From: Furcasterigmium furcatum
Taxonomy: Eukaryota > Ascomycota > Sordariomycetes > Glomerellales > Plectosphaerellaceae
Assembly (NCBI GenBank): GCA_001599815.1
Contig: BCIA01000003.1
Span: 1,240,001 to 1,304,000 of the forward strand
DNA: 64,000 nt
Direction: 5' to 3'
Shown: piece after piece, positions 47,266 to 58,400 of the stretch
How the letters are laid out: every line of letters begins with the position of its first letter
Position numbering within the stretch: the first letter of the stretch is position 1
Made by a program: the position numbers and the translations under genes
Notes under the pieces: generated by a model
What the model saw: the letters and a program-made list of their open reading frames with translations, nothing else
Databases searched by the model: none
Told to the model about the DNA's origin: nothing

Positions 47266-48991
47266 TCAAAGGGTGTACCTGAAGTTGGGATCCCCCTCGA
47301 GCACGACCTCACCCCTGTCGGCCCGCTTGTTCTGCCGCCGGAAGACGAAGATGTTGATGCACACGGTGACGATGATCAGGCAGTTCACCGCGATGCAGGC
47401 CCAGATGCCCGGCAGGTAGTGCGGCACGTCCTGCGAGCGGAAGACGGTACTGCCGGCGATGCCACCGATGCCGCCGAAGCCGACGAGGGTCGCCGAGGCG
47501 AAGGCGCGCTTCCACTGCCCGCGGATGTTGTTGGCCTGGTACGCCAGGACCGTCGGGATTCCGCCGTTGGAGGCGGCGCAGATGAGGAATGTGCCAAAGT
47601 AGCGGGCGCCGACGTTGTCGGCGTAGCCCTGGGGAGTGATGTTAGCGGCAAGGATGGAGGATGGGGGAGATTGAAAGTAGCATACAAGAAGCGGGAGCCC
47701 GGTGAGGCCGAGGGCGGCGGTCAGCAGCAGCAGCGGCCCGCGGACGTGGTATTTGTCGCCCAGCCATGCGCATAGGAACATGACGAAGGCCGAGCCCGCG
47801 TACGGAGGGGCCGTGAGCAGCTGGGAGTAGGCGACGGAGAAGCCCATGGTGTCGTGGAGGATGATGGGGAGGAAGAACGCGAGCGCGTAGGCCTGGGTCG
47901 TGAGCGAGCTGGTCAGGGTTAGCGGATGCTTCGTCAATGAACGGGAATCAAAACTGACAAGAACTGCAGGGCGAACACCCAGATCTTCCAGTCCTTGCCG
48001 GCGGCGGCCCACTTCCTGAAGTTCCAGGCCTCCGTGGTCGCGTCGTCTCTGTCCTTGGTGATGCGGCGGATGATAAAGGCGATCTCGTCCTTGCTCAGGA
48101 AGCGCCAGTGGTTCTTGTCGATGGCGACGTCGGGGAAGTCGACGAGGAAGATCCAGCCGAGGACGGCAGCGACGACGGTCATGAGGCCGAAGACGATGAA
48201 GATCCAGCGCCAGCCCTCGAGGCCGCCGAGGCCGTGCATCTGCTGGAGGCCATAGGCGAGGATGCCGGAGCACCCCGAGGCGACGAGGCCCAGGGAGTAG
48301 AAGGCCGCGTAGCGCTTGTGCATGTCGTACCGCGAGTACCAGGTCGAGATGAGGTACACCACACCGGGGAAGTAGCCTGCCTCGAAGAGACCGAGGAGGA
48401 GCCTCAGCGGGATCAGAACGTACCATTCCTGGACGAAACCGAAGCCGACCTGTGAGGAGGGAGTGAGCTGACCGGGCGCAGACAGACGGGGAGCGAGAAT
48501 GACGGGGGAGACTCACCATGACCACGCCCCAGGCGAAGCAGATACCAGACAGGAAGGGCCGGGGGCCGAACTTCCTCGTCAGGATTGTCGCGGGCGGCTG
48601 GAAGAAGGTGTAGGTGATGAAGAAGACGAGCGCGACGGCCGACTGTTCGTCTCCGGGGTCAGCATTGGCAGCGGCAGCAGAAGTTGGAGGCAACACATAC
48701 GTATCGGAACCCTTCGAGCATCTCCAGATCGACCCTCATGCCGGCAATGGCAGCATTGGGCAGGTTGGAGCGGTCCATGAGACTGTTCATGTAGATGATG
48801 CCGGCGATGGTGATGAGGCGCCGATCGAGGCGGTGGATGATCTTGCGCTGCTCCTTGTAGGTGTAGACGGGATCATCGTCGAGGGCCTCGGGGGACCCCT
48901 TGCTGTCCTGGAGGTCTTGATCGAGGAGCTCCCCCGTGGGAGAGGCCTTCTCGATCTCCTCCCTCTCGGGCTTGATGTTTGCGGCGGACAT
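47266..48991 (-). CDS. MFS permease of the Dal5/TNA1 anion:cation symporter group
   Basis: Five exons (48991-48701, 48642-48517, 48449-47959, 47908-47686, 47628-47266) encode 497 aa. The N-terminal cytosolic segment ends in KIIHRLDRRLITIAGIIYMN, followed by SLMDRSNLPNAAIAGM, the typical start of this family. Helix and loop motifs include RKFGPRPFLSGICFAWGVVM, RLLLGLFEAGYFPGVVYLIS, WYSRYDMHKRYAAFYSLG and GWRWIFIVFGL. The C-terminal half contains AYALAFFLPIIL and ASNGGIPTVLAYQANNIRGQ. Relatives import small anions such as allantoate, nicotinate, pantothenate or other carboxylates. The 57-bp intron at 47685-47629 is in frame and could be missed. With a dioxygenase and a CoA-transferase in the same block, an aromatic or organic acid is a reasonable guess for the substrate. 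Confidence 0.9.
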
Positions 48992-50591
48992 TGCTGCGTA
49001 GGTGCTTTGCGATCAGGGTCAGTCCTGGGATCAGCAGAATGGGGAGGAGGACGGGACATCAGGGGCCAGATCCTGGCTCGGTTTAATACCGTGGCCAAGC
49101 TCTGGGGTAGGTCTGGGGTATTGTGTCGGGGAAGTCTTGGGATGAGCACTCTATCGACAAAAGGGGCGTAGATCCAGATGCGCCAAGGTGTGCTAACGGC
49201 CGGGGGCACACACGGCACAGCGGCCTTCAGAGCAGGTTTCCCATGTGATCTCGGTGAAGGTGCCTATTGTGTCTGCCGAGCCCTGGGCACAGCGTAGGTG
49301 GCCGCCAGCTGAGCGCGAGAGGCGTCCGCCGCGCACGAATCATCACGGCCTCATGGGAAGAAGCAAAGCCGCGGGCGGCGATGAGTGACCGCCCAAGCCA
49401 CCCCAACCTCGGTATCATGATGCGCTCTCCCTTGCCAAGGACTACTAATATCTGGGCGACCTCTCCCCCCGCTTCCCCTCCTGGAGATGTTGATCAGATG
49501 CGCGTCCCCGTCAGTCAGACTCGGCATTTCAGGTCCTCGCCGGCCGCTGCGACTCTGTGGGAGCGACGTGGCGACTCAGCGGTCGACGTCGACCGGACGG
49601 CCGGGTCTTTGTCCAACCCCGCGTCGCGTCCTGGGCCGTGCTTTCGCAAATCCCACCTGGAGAGGAAGGAGAGTGTCGATCTGAATCGTGGTGTCAAGCG
49701 AGGGATCGTCAGCGGAGATCTGGGGCCGACTGGCTTTGAGCAGGTTTGGTGATTGCAGATCTCGCGACCACTTGAAGATCGTGTCCCTGGTACCAGTCTT
49801 AATCACAACGATGTCTCCATTCGACCTGGCCATGGTCTTTCCGACAATTCCATGTCTCCCTTGGACCGGGCCAGCCTTCGGAGCCAGGTGGATGGCTGCG
49901 AGGATTCATGGCCCCTTGATGACAACCCATCGTCCTCCCTCGGCTTCGAGACTGTCGAATTCGCCGACATGTTGGCCGAACTGGACCAGATGGGAGAGAC
50001 CCATGCCTCTGTGACCAGCTGACTGTACAGACCGAGTTGATCGGAATACTTCGCACGCCAGAAGCCGAACCCAAACCATCTCAGTCTGCCGGGAGCCAAG
50101 GCTCGCCACTGGAGAAACTTCACCCCGAAGGTGTGCCTCGGACTTCAATGCGGCCACTCGCAATTCGCATGCGCTGAATGACAACGGTTGCGCCGTTGCA
50201 GAGGCCTCGAACGCGGGCTGGAATTGAAGTCGAGGGGAAAAGCAATACAGTCGGCCTCCCGCATGGTGAAGGTCTCGTTCCAGCCAACGAGTGGTTCACG
50301 AGACGGCGGTGAAGTGTTGGGCGGTATCATTGGCGCCCGCCACACCGAGACCTCTGGCTCCGTCCTCGAGATGACACTGTCGGTGGCGCCTTGCGCATGA
50401 GTGAGGTCGAGTCCACGAGATATATATCAGTCCGTCCCTTGCCGATCGGTCGAGAGTTGAGCATCCAGCCTTGGTGTTTGACGCCCCCCCAACCGACATC
50501 CAAAGCCACAGAACTGGTAGCTGCCAACCTACTATCAAGCAGATACACAGAGAATTGCTTCATATCTAATCTCTCTTCTGCCGCCGTCGCC
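48992..50591. other. Divergent intergenic region
   Basis: 1.6 kb lies between the MFS permease and the SET protein genes. Open frames on both strands (longest 161 codons) have no recognisable domain. A TATA-like element near 50421 belongs to the downstream gene. Confidence 0.45.
50421..50428 (+). promoter_or_regulatory. Candidate TATA element of the SET-domain gene
   Basis: TATATATC lies about 170 bp upstream of the ATG at 50592. This is a pattern match in otherwise GC-rich DNA. Confidence 0.35.
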
Positions 50592-51997
50592 ATGGGTATC
50601 GACGCTGGGTTCGACATGGTCCCTCCCCTGTCCAAAGAGCCTGGTGACAGACGTGCCTGGGAACGATTCATCAACTCCATCAAGGAGCGTTATGAGGGAG
50701 ACGACCGCGTCGACTTCATGCCCAACTACATCGAGTTCAACGCAGGCGAGCATCCTATGCTGCCGTTGGAGGGGCACAAACTGCTCCGCTTCAGCTCCAA
50801 GGTTTCCGGCCGCATCGCAGCAGAGACGGGAGTAGAGGCTTACATCCGGGCTGTCACTCGGATGGCAACGCTGCATTTCGGCTCTCGTGTCCAGGTTTGG
50901 AACGAGGGCTGCGATATATGGGGCCATTACGACTGGTCCCAAGTTAACAAGTCTTGGAAATCCTACGAGGAGGTTCGTAATCCGTCCGGGTCCGGCCGTT
51001 GGCTCGTGCACATTCTGACTCCTGCCCGCAGCAAGACGTGCCCGAACCAGAGGCAGAGCCCCTTTTCGAGGTCGCAGTCATCCCCGGCAAAGGCAGGGGC
51101 CTCGTCGCCCGCGTCGACATTGCTCAGGGTACCCGGATACTCTGTGAGGAGCCGCTCCTCATCGCTCCATGCCAACCGCCCGAGCAGCTGGAGCGAGTTC
51201 TCGCATCGAAGCTGAAGGCAATGCCCAAGGACAAGCAGCGCCAGTTCTTGTCCCTGCACAACAATCATCCGGGGAGGCACGCCTTTGGTGGCATCGTCAG
51301 AACGAACGCGCTGCCGTGCGGCCCAGGCTCGCCCATCGGCGGCGTCTATCCGACCATCAGCCTCATCAACCACAGCTGCCTTCCCAACTCCCACAACAAC
51401 TGGAACGGTGCCGCGGAGCACGAAACGATCCACGCGACTCGGCTGATCAAGCGCGGGGAAGAGATTACCATCTCGTACGAAGAGGGCAAGCTATCCGCCG
51501 ACCGGCGCCAGTTCCTGAAGGCCTCCTTCGGGTTTATTTGCCAGTGCCCCCTGTGCACCCTTCCACCTGCCGAGGCGAAGGCCAGCGATGACCGACGCCG
51601 GCTCATCCAACGCCTCGACGACCGCATCGGGAACCCGTCCCTGACTGACCCAAACCGGGGCCTCAGGGACTGCCATCAGCTGCTGGAGACACTGCAAGCA
51701 GAGTACGGCGGGGGTGCGGCGGTGCTCATCGGCAGGCTGTACTACGACGCTTTCCAGCTCAGCGTGATGCACATGGCGGAGGCTCGGGCGCGGATATTCG
51801 CCGGAAGAGGGTACGATGCCCGGGTTATCTGCGAGGGCGAGGACAGCCCTGAGACGCAGAGGATCAAGGCACTCGCGGCGACGCCATTTGATCACAGGAG
51901 CTTTGGAGTCCTGTCGTCGAAGCTGCGGAAGGAAGTGGCACCGAAGGGGTTGGGCGAGGAGGAGTTTGAGAGGTGGTTATTCGGGGAGCGAAGCTGA
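50592..51997 (+). CDS. SET-domain protein with fungal N-terminal module
   Basis: Exons 50592-50972 and 51032-51997 flank a 59-bp intron (GTTCGT donor, CTGAC branch, CCCGCAG acceptor) and give 448 aa. Residues 1-127 (MGIDAGFDMVPPLSK to WGHYDWSQVNKSW) form a module I recall from other filamentous fungi but whose role is unknown. The SET domain follows from about residue 137 (FEVAVIPGKGRGLVARVDI, GTRILCEEPLL). The pseudoknot motif PTISLINHSCLPNSHNNWN at about residue 240 binds AdoMet, GEEITISYEEG follows, and the post-SET zinc motif FGFICQCPLC is present. The layout is SMYD/SET5-like without MYND. Substrates could be histone or non-histone lysines, and the sequence does not say which. Only the intron joins the two modules, so a two-gene reading is possible but has no stop to support it. 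Confidence 0.85.
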
Positions 51998-53007
51998 GCA
52001 AGAGTAGTCGCTGACTTCATATGGTAGGCATAGCAAGGATGAACCTGCAGGGTGCCGGGGGGATCGGCTTTCAATGGAGGGCGGTAAAGCAAAATTTTAG
52101 GCGTGCTTGATAAGTAATGGTCAAATATGACAATCGCATGGCCATGGATGATCGATCCATCGATGATGAGGGTCAACTTGAAATGATTCCCAATGCCAGC
52201 AAAAGATGCGCAAGTATCCGCGGAAGGCGCTCTGCAGCCCCACTGCGGTTATTAGCCGCAGCGGTAGAGTGGGTCCCGCCCGCGCACCCGTGCGCCATTG
52301 GCGCCACCCTCGTGGCCGGGTTGCCGGGCACTAAAGAAGGCATCGGTGAACCATCTCTTCCTGCCGAATGGTCGCGTGCTTGATGCTGCGGCTTCACTCC
52401 ACGTACAGTTGAAGCTGGATATCAGGGACCTGACGGCGGACGGGCAGACAACCGCCGAACAGACGGTCAGCGATCAACCCTGGCAGCTTGGCATGGGGGC
52501 CAGACGGTCAATCATTCAGTTCCTGTTCCAGGTTCCCTCGCTGGCCTCCAGGCTGGAAGCAATGCCCAAGTCTCCCAATATCTACTCTGCCTTCTCACAA
52601 CCAGTTGATATCTCACCGAAAACGCTCCCCGACCAGTTTCCCCAGCTGGATCGCGCCAATTCTTCATAGGAACATATTATCTATTTTCGGCCCCCTGCTT
52701 GATAATCTCAGAGTCCACTGCCCAGACAGCCAAGCGCAGGGGTGTGGTTGCGTTCGGGCGAAGCGTGACTCCCGTCATTGGAGGATTTCCCGCCTCGCCC
52801 CAATCTGCTGCATGCAAGGGGAGCCTGACGAGCCCTCAGCCTGGTCGTTCGGGCCTTACAAACTCCTGATGCCCCGTTTCCCTCGATCAATCCTCTCCTT
52901 GTCCTCTTTTCCTCTCTCCGCCTATTCATCCGGCTTCTGCGGTCGCTGCGGAAGCCATTCCGGACTCTTCCTCGACAAAAGTCCCTGGGCTGCGAGCCGC
53001 CGCCATC
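51998..53007. other. Intergenic region
   Basis: 1 kb between plus-strand genes. A 123-codon frame at 52298-52669 has no domain and no clear ATG context. Probably promoter and 5' leader of the next gene, which is pyrimidine-rich near 52870-52930. Confidence 0.45.
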
Positions 53008-54193
53008 ATGTCCCACATCGGCGCCCTCACCACGACCTTTACCCCTCCGCCATCATGTACTCAGGGGTACTACCGAATCATGGAGCGCGACAGCGAGGTG
53101 GTCACGCTGAGCGACGGCGAGGTTTCGACGAGCTCCGGGATCCGCAACTATGAGATGCTGGGACCGGTCGAGACCGACGACTGCTACCCCGACGATTTCA
53201 TCCCGACAGAGAGCGTCTACTATTCGCCGGGCATCTGCCCATCGGGGTACCGCGCAGCATGCTCGAATGGCCCCGAGGCGTTCGCAGACGTGAGGGAAAC
53301 CACCATCACATGTTGCCCTACGTAAGAATCCCGGCCTGACATGCGTGCTCATCGCGACTGACATGGCAGAACGCAGCATCGAAGCCTTCAGCTGCCTGAC
53401 GGAGCCCGTCCGTTCGCACCATTCGTCTTTCCGATGCGTATACGCGTACACGGGCACACAGACTATTCCCCGTTTGACGCAGGTCCTCGACGGATCAACC
53501 TCGATCAGCACCTCGGCCCTGCTCGCCGAGCCAGGCGCCATGAACGCATATGGTGTTGTGATCCGGAACCCAGTGTCGACTGATGCTTCCTCAACCGAGG
53601 AATCCGAATCTTCGGTATGTATCCGCGCTTCCCGCGAAAACCGCATCCGCGAAGGGATGGCTGACACCCTGCTCTTGCAATAGGCTGGCCCCAGCGAGAC
53701 GGCCTCCACATCGAGCCCCTCCGAAAGCGCGTCTGAGACCCCGGACCCGAGCGGCGGCGGCGGCGGGGGCCTCAGCACCGGCGCCATCGCGGGAATCGCC
53801 GTGGGCGCCGTCATCGGCGGACTGCTGATCGCATTCCTGCTGCTGTTGGCCCCCCTGCGACGATGGTACCAGAGACGGCGCCTGGCCAAGGCCGAGGGTG
53901 CCTCACCAGGCTCCGACGCCCCCGCGCTGGCATACACCGACGCGTCCAAGCCCGGACCTGGACCTGGTTATGGGGAGCCGCCGTCATCGACACCACTCAC
54001 TGCTGCTGGAAGCCTTGCGACACACTCACCACCTCCGGGTGGTTATTGGAAACCTCAGGACCAGCCGGCGGAGGTGGGCGATGGGCTGCATCATGAGATG
54101 TACGCGCACGACGGACGTTATGGGCGTCCTGATGGGTACGCATATGAGATGGATGGAAGCAGCCCCGCTCATGGAACAGGACAGCAGCGATGA
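53008..54193 (+). CDS. Single-pass Ser-rich membrane protein, possible surface sensor
   Basis: Three exons (53008-53321, 53377-53614, 53684-54193) encode 353 aa. The N-terminal 150 residues are Thr/Ser/Pro-rich with paired cysteines (CPSGYRAACSN and TTITCCPT, then FSCL, FRCVYAYTG). This pattern fits a fungal extracellular domain, although no conventional signal peptide is visible at the N-terminus. A Ser/Gly stalk (STSSPSESASETPDPSGGGG) leads into one hydrophobic span (TGAIAGIAVGAVIGGLLIAF, LLLLAPL) at about residues 210-235. It is followed by RRWYQRRR and a disordered cytosolic tail. The layout recalls Mid2/Wsc-type wall sensors, but no WSC domain is present. The exon 2 acceptor at 53376 is chosen because it keeps the frame. 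Function unknown. Confidence 0.7.
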
Positions 54194-54651
54194 CACCAGG
54201 AAACAAAATAATATGACTGGATTGTAATGACTGAGAATCCGTCTTGAAGATGAACAGCTTGCTACAAAGTGACTAGTAATGACCTCTTCCCAAGTCGTTT
54301 CTCGACCAATCTTCTCAGAAGCTGTTCCCAATAAGAGTTGTCAATGTCCTTTCACGTCGCGAAGACAACTGGCCAGTCGCTCTTGGGTATTCTGACCGGC
54401 AGGCATGCGCATCTCTGGTCACGCTCGTATACTTCATCACGACCCGCGCCAGGAACCGACCATCCGCGCGGGACCTCCCGCCGCCATTCACTTCACGATC
54501 ATCTTCTCGATGCGCTGGCCCACTCCCGTTGACCCCCTTTCAAACACACGCATTGCACTATATACTAGGACAAGAGAGAAGAGGCAGCCGAAACGGTCCA
54601 ACAGCCCTCCCCACAACCATCATAGCCCGCTCGCCGCAAGCCACTAACTGA
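54194..54651. other. Intergenic region
   Basis: 458 bp with no gene. Contains the promoter of the SOG2-like gene, including a TATA-like element near 54559. Confidence 0.5.
54559..54566 (+). promoter_or_regulatory. Candidate TATA element of the SOG2-like gene
   Basis: CTATATAC lies about 90 bp upstream of the ATG at 54652. Its preservation suggests that the broken gene may still be transcribed. Confidence 0.35.
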
Positions 54652-55733
54652 ATGAGCACTTCCAAGACGTCGGCCGATGGGTTGGCACCCCTAAGCTCAG
54701 ATGAAGTGGTCTCCCTCGCGCGTCAAGCAGTCAAGAGCAACAACGAAACGGCGGATCCAGGAAGAACAGGTCTCACAATCGATCTCAGCCGCAAGAGGAT
54801 TCGCTCCCTCCCGGTCGAAGCCATTGATATCATCAAGGACAACCTCGAGCGGTGAGTGCTTTTCACTTTGCTTTTACAAGCGCACCTCTTCCTCCGCTGA
54901 CTCTTGGAATACTGACAGGCTCGCTCTTTCCCACAATTTCCTGACATCCTTGCCCATGGGCTTCGCCGACTGTACCTGTTTGCGGTACTTCAATGCCAGG
55001 AATAATAACATCGAAGTCTTTCCGGCGGTGGTACAGTCTCCGATACCTTTCTGCCCGACCCGCGCGCTGATCTCATCTGTAGTTATGTGGTCTGAGATCC
55101 CTTGAGATCTTGGACCTTGGACGAAACAAACTGACGGCCTTGCCGGAAGCAATCGTCAATCTCGCTTCGCTGAAGGTTCTCGCTGTTACAAAGAACCGGA
55201 TCGAGGATTTACCTCCATGTCTGGCGGACATGGCGTCATTGGTGGTGTTGAAGGTTGATGGAAATCCTCTCAGCCTGGTCCCAGAAGACATTCTGGAAAG
55301 ACAGTCGCCCAGTCCCTTGCCCCTGGGCCTGTCCGAAACCGAAGCCGTGGACTTCGTCATTACAGGGCAGATCAAGAGATTCCTCAAGCAGAAATCTCTT
55401 GCCCCACGAGGCCGGGGAGGGGCCGGGTTAGAGGATGGCCAACCCATCGACTCGGGGGAGACCCCATGTCTCCCAGCCAAATGATTCGGTGATGGACGCT
55501 TCCCTATCAAAGTGCATAGATCTGGTGGAGATGTCCGGTCTCACGCCTCTTGGCCCTCTATTCCAGCCAAAAATCACCGCGTGGTCCGTCTCAGGACTGC
55601 GCTGACAGTGCTGCATTGCGATCAAGGTCGCCAGGCGACATCAATGAGCAACAGGCCGGCAACCTCGAGGCTTCGACAGACAATGGGGAAGACCGAAGCT
55701 GCACCTGGACTCTACCGAGTGCCATGGATTTAA
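54652..55733 (+). pseudogene. SOG2-like leucine-rich-repeat gene cut by an in-frame TGA
   Basis: Exons 54652-54851, 54919-55030 and 55083-55484 encode 237 aa up to a TGA at 55482-55484. The N-terminus (LSSDEVVSLARQAVKSNNE) and the repeats match the LRR half of SOG2, the RAM-pathway partner of the Cbk1/Cot-1 kinase: DLSRKRIRSLP, RLALSHNFLTSLP, LEILDLGRNKLTALP and KVLAVTKNRIEDLP. The linker ITGQIKRFLKQKS also matches. Past the TGA the same frame continues GDGRFPIKVHRSGGDVRSHA and SIPAKNHR, which resembles the next disordered SOG2 segment (GRFPVKV...RSPA...PIPSRSH). It then loses resemblance and stops at 55733. The several-hundred-residue SOG2 domain is absent. This looks like a truncated paralogue; a short functional LRR protein is the alternative. 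Confidence 0.65.
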
Positions 55734-56329
55734 TGGCCCTTTTATGGAAGGGCGGGCGCCCTTTGGGACACATGGCGAGCTTCCCAGGACCCCAATCGCC
55801 TCTACCCATGACTCCGCAAAGGGCAGCACTTGGGCCGGCAGCCCAGGCTGCAATGTATCATACAAGCCAGAAGCACCATAAACATGCTTTCGCGGGGTTT
55901 GGTGGCGAGGGCTTGGGAAAGGAGGGAGGTCTGGGGACAATGGTCGCCCCATTGACACCTGGAATTTCCCACCAAGGGGGCTGGACTGGCAAATGGCTCT
56001 GCGTTCGACTTTTGCGACCGATTCGCAAGCATGGCGGATGGACCAAATATCTCTGAAAAGAACTTCTTTGCGCTCACGCACCCCTGAAAGGAACAGCTCA
56101 GAGTGTTGGTGCCAACCTCAACCCCGCATTCAAAGACCATCTTGTTGAACCTTATTCATCTCCTGGCCGGAGGGGCTCCAACTGAGCTTGACACTGTTTG
56201 GCGACGCTGTCTACTCCACACTTTCTGCTTCCGCAGGTGCCGATGCGAGACTGTCATTGAGAAGAAATGGCCTCTGCTCACCAAGGACCAAAGCGCAAGG
56301 CTGGTATCGCACGAACTCAAACTCAAACC
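55734..56329. other. Intergenic region, possible eroded remainder of the SOG2-like gene
   Basis: About 600 bp between the second stop of the SOG2-like frame and the coiled-coil gene. A 168-codon frame at 55550-56056 has no SOG2 resemblance that I can see. No gene is supported. Confidence 0.4.
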
Positions 56330-57599
56330 ATGGCAAACAGCGAGCATCTCCCCGACGAGAAGGCCGTCTACCTGGCACTCAAGAACGTCTTCAAGGGACC
56401 CAACGCGAAGATCCGCCGGCTGCCACTCGTCCGCAACCTCGTCACCAGCAATCAGGACAGAACAGATGTCGCAGAGTTGATCCGTGTCCATGACATCGAA
56501 AGCGTTTGCAAGGTGACGAGGAAGCTTCTCACGGAGGGAATATTCGACGCGACGTCCAAGGCAAAAACACGCTTCCCAGAGGTGTTTAACTTGTCGCCGA
56601 GCCAGACGGCTGACAGGGCAGCATCGGCGGCTGAAGCCGCCAAGAACGAGGCGAGCGAGATGAAGGAGGCTGCCAAGGCCTGTCTCGAAGTTACTCAAGA
56701 TGGCCAGGGTGCATTGCAAGTTGAGACGGACATGGCAATAGAAATGGCCAGAGGTGAGTAAAATCATATCTGGATAGCGGGCGGCGAGCTGCTGATGCAA
56801 CATACATCCAGCCGAGACTCGTGGTAGACCTGAGATTCCCAGCTCGACAGCGTCGGATGGAGTCCCACCACTTTTCCCGAGCTATCTGCCCTTCGGGACC
56901 CAGCACCGCGTCTTGACCAAGGTCCAAGGCATCTTGGAAGCTGCATGTTTCGAATTCGGGCAGCGAGCCATGCCTGAAGTGTTGGCCCGCCACCAGTGGG
57001 ACTGCCCTGAATCGGCCGAGCTCAATCGCTGGGCCATCGAGTTTGACCGACATCACGGAGTGCTGCCCCACAAGAATAAAGTGACCAAGCCGCTCAAACA
57101 GCTTCAGAGATCGATCATGAATATCCGGCACGCTGCCGTACACCGTATCCGGGTGAGTGGGTGGGGTTTGGTGCAGTTCGTTGCTGATGCAGAGGCCCTG
57201 GCGACCCTGATAGGCGATGACGAGTGCGTCGAGGTACTTGTCAACCTCCGGATTGAAATTCAGGAGGCGGTCGAGGAGCTGGAGCGCAATAAGCATGTGC
57301 TGAGGTTGAGTCTTGACGATGCGCTGCGTAGGATCGCCGCACAGCGAGAGGAGTTGGACCGTCTTGAGGTGGCTGTGGTCGCCGAGATGGAGGCGGAGAA
57401 TCGCGAGTATGTCATGCTGGCTGGTACCACGCTGGAAAGAGTCATGGAGAGCATGGTTGATTCGACTACTGTTCGGGTGGAAGGGGAGGTAGCAGATGCT
57501 GGTCCTGACACGGATGATAGCGACAGTTTTGGGGACTGGAGCGGTGACAGCCTGGCGAGAGACGAGGTCGATTCCGACATCACGCTCACGTTTGAGTAG
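56330..57599 (+). CDS. Helical coiled-coil protein, filamentous-fungus family of unknown function
   Basis: Exons 56330-56753 and 56812-57599 flank a 58-bp intron (GTGAGT donor, CATCCAG acceptor) and give 403 aa. The start at 56330 (ACCATGG context) gives MANSEHLPDEKAVYLALKNV; an in-frame ATG at 56267 would add 21 residues. The N-terminal block EKAVYLALKNVFKGPNAKIR and the Ala/Glu helix AASAAEAAKNEASEMKEAAK are followed by FPSYLPFGTQHRVLTKVQGI and a long helix (about residues 285-345) with Leu/Arg/Glu heptads. The acidic tail ends DSDITLTFE. I recognise this as a family frequent in Sordariomycete accessory regions but know no function. Its last codons and 3' flank are duplicated at 60120. Confidence 0.75.
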
Positions 57600-57850
57600 T
57601 TTTTGGCTGGACCTCTTGAGTCCTTATAGTAGGATTGTCAATAGGAAAGTAGTTGTTGAGATATATTACAAAAGTTCTCTGCAGACATCGAAGTGAAAAG
57701 AGTTGCCCCCGAGCTCCAAGTACCGAGACCCAGCCCATGCGTGTCCAACACCAGCGCGTACACCATAGACAGCCCAAAGTCAAACCAATGAAATTCCTTT
57801 TTATGCCATGGTATCATGTCAGAAGGTCTTTGGTCTTTGGACCCATGGTA

Positions 57851-58241
57851 TCAAATCTTGCTCGCCGGTTGGGCGGCGCAGGACGTCTCAGATGGACCCC
57901 CCATGCTGGACGTGGGTCGAGACGAAGACATTGTGCTCGGTTCCCTTGAACGAAAGGACCCAACCCCGTTCCAGGGTTGGTCGTTGACATTTTCTGCAAG
58001 CCAGACCTCCAAGGTAGTCGAAGGTTGCGGGTTGCCAGCGGCTGGTAGGGGCGGATGGGTTTGGGTCCTGGGCACGAAGGGATGTTAGATGAGGAACTAT
58101 GGATAGAAGAAGGGATTGTTTGAGATGGGCCGGGGGACATTCGTACCTTCTGATGACCCTGACCCAGTTGTTGGGAGTAGGCTTCGGTTTGTTTAATCCT
58201 CTGCCAGTGGAGTTGTTGGAGGATGGAGCGTGGGCGGGCAT
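57851..58241 (-). CDS. Small two-exon gene, copy A (unrecognised family)
   Basis: Exons 58241-58147 and 58067-57851 are joined across a 79-bp intron (GTACGA donor, CTAAC branch, GCCCAG acceptor), giving 103 aa. The protein starts MPAHAPSSNNSTGRG, continues NNWVRVIRRTQTHPPLP, then STTLEVWLAE, DQPWNGVGSF, RPTSSMGGPSE, and ends QPASKI. The gene at 60399-60780 has the same intron phase and position and matches along the whole length: W-x3-RRT-THPP, TTL-WLAE, DQPWNGVG, REP, RPTSSMGGPSE, QPAS-(K/R)-I. Conservation of the frame across the spliced junction is the main evidence that it is real. No signal peptide, membrane span or known domain is visible. It is convergent with the coiled-coil gene, with 251 bp between stops. 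Confidence 0.6.
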
Positions 58242-58380
58242 CGTGATGCTCACTGAAGTGATGGATGACTGAGAACGAAAGTACCAGGACAGGAACAGGA
58301 GAGGACTGGAAGGATGGGAAAGAGATTGGGTACTCGAGTGAATGAAACATATTAGAGAAGATAACCATGGCAGTCGAGGA

Positions 58381-58388
58381 ATATATAC
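58381..58388 (-). promoter_or_regulatory. Candidate TATA element of small gene A
   Basis: Minus-strand GTATATAT about 140 bp upstream of the ATG at 58241. The equivalent position in copy B also carries a TATA-like element in similar surroundings (GTATATATTCC versus CATATAAGTATTCC), which supports both genes. Confidence 0.45.
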
Positions 58389-58400
58389 GTCTGGGTCAGC

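Larger units (their letters stand above)
57567..58400. repeat. Segmental duplication, copy 1
   Basis: This segment carries the 3' end of the coiled-coil gene (from GTCGATTCCGACAT at 57567) and the whole small gene with its promoter. It matches 60120-60970 in the same orientation and order. Shared landmarks include CACGCTCACGTT, AATAGGAAAG, ATGGTATCA, ATGCTGGACGT, GGTTCCCTTG and the intron donor GTACGAATGTC. Identity by eye is roughly 65-80 percent in blocks. Confidence 0.75.

Noticed and set aside
52298..52669. 123-codon plus-strand frame between the SET and surface-protein genes
   Set aside because: No ATG in context, no splice structure, no recognisable motif.
55550..56056. 168-codon frame after the SOG2-like gene as a separate gene
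   Set aside because: It overlaps the post-stop SOG2-like frame in another phase, starts inside it, and has no recognisable domain.
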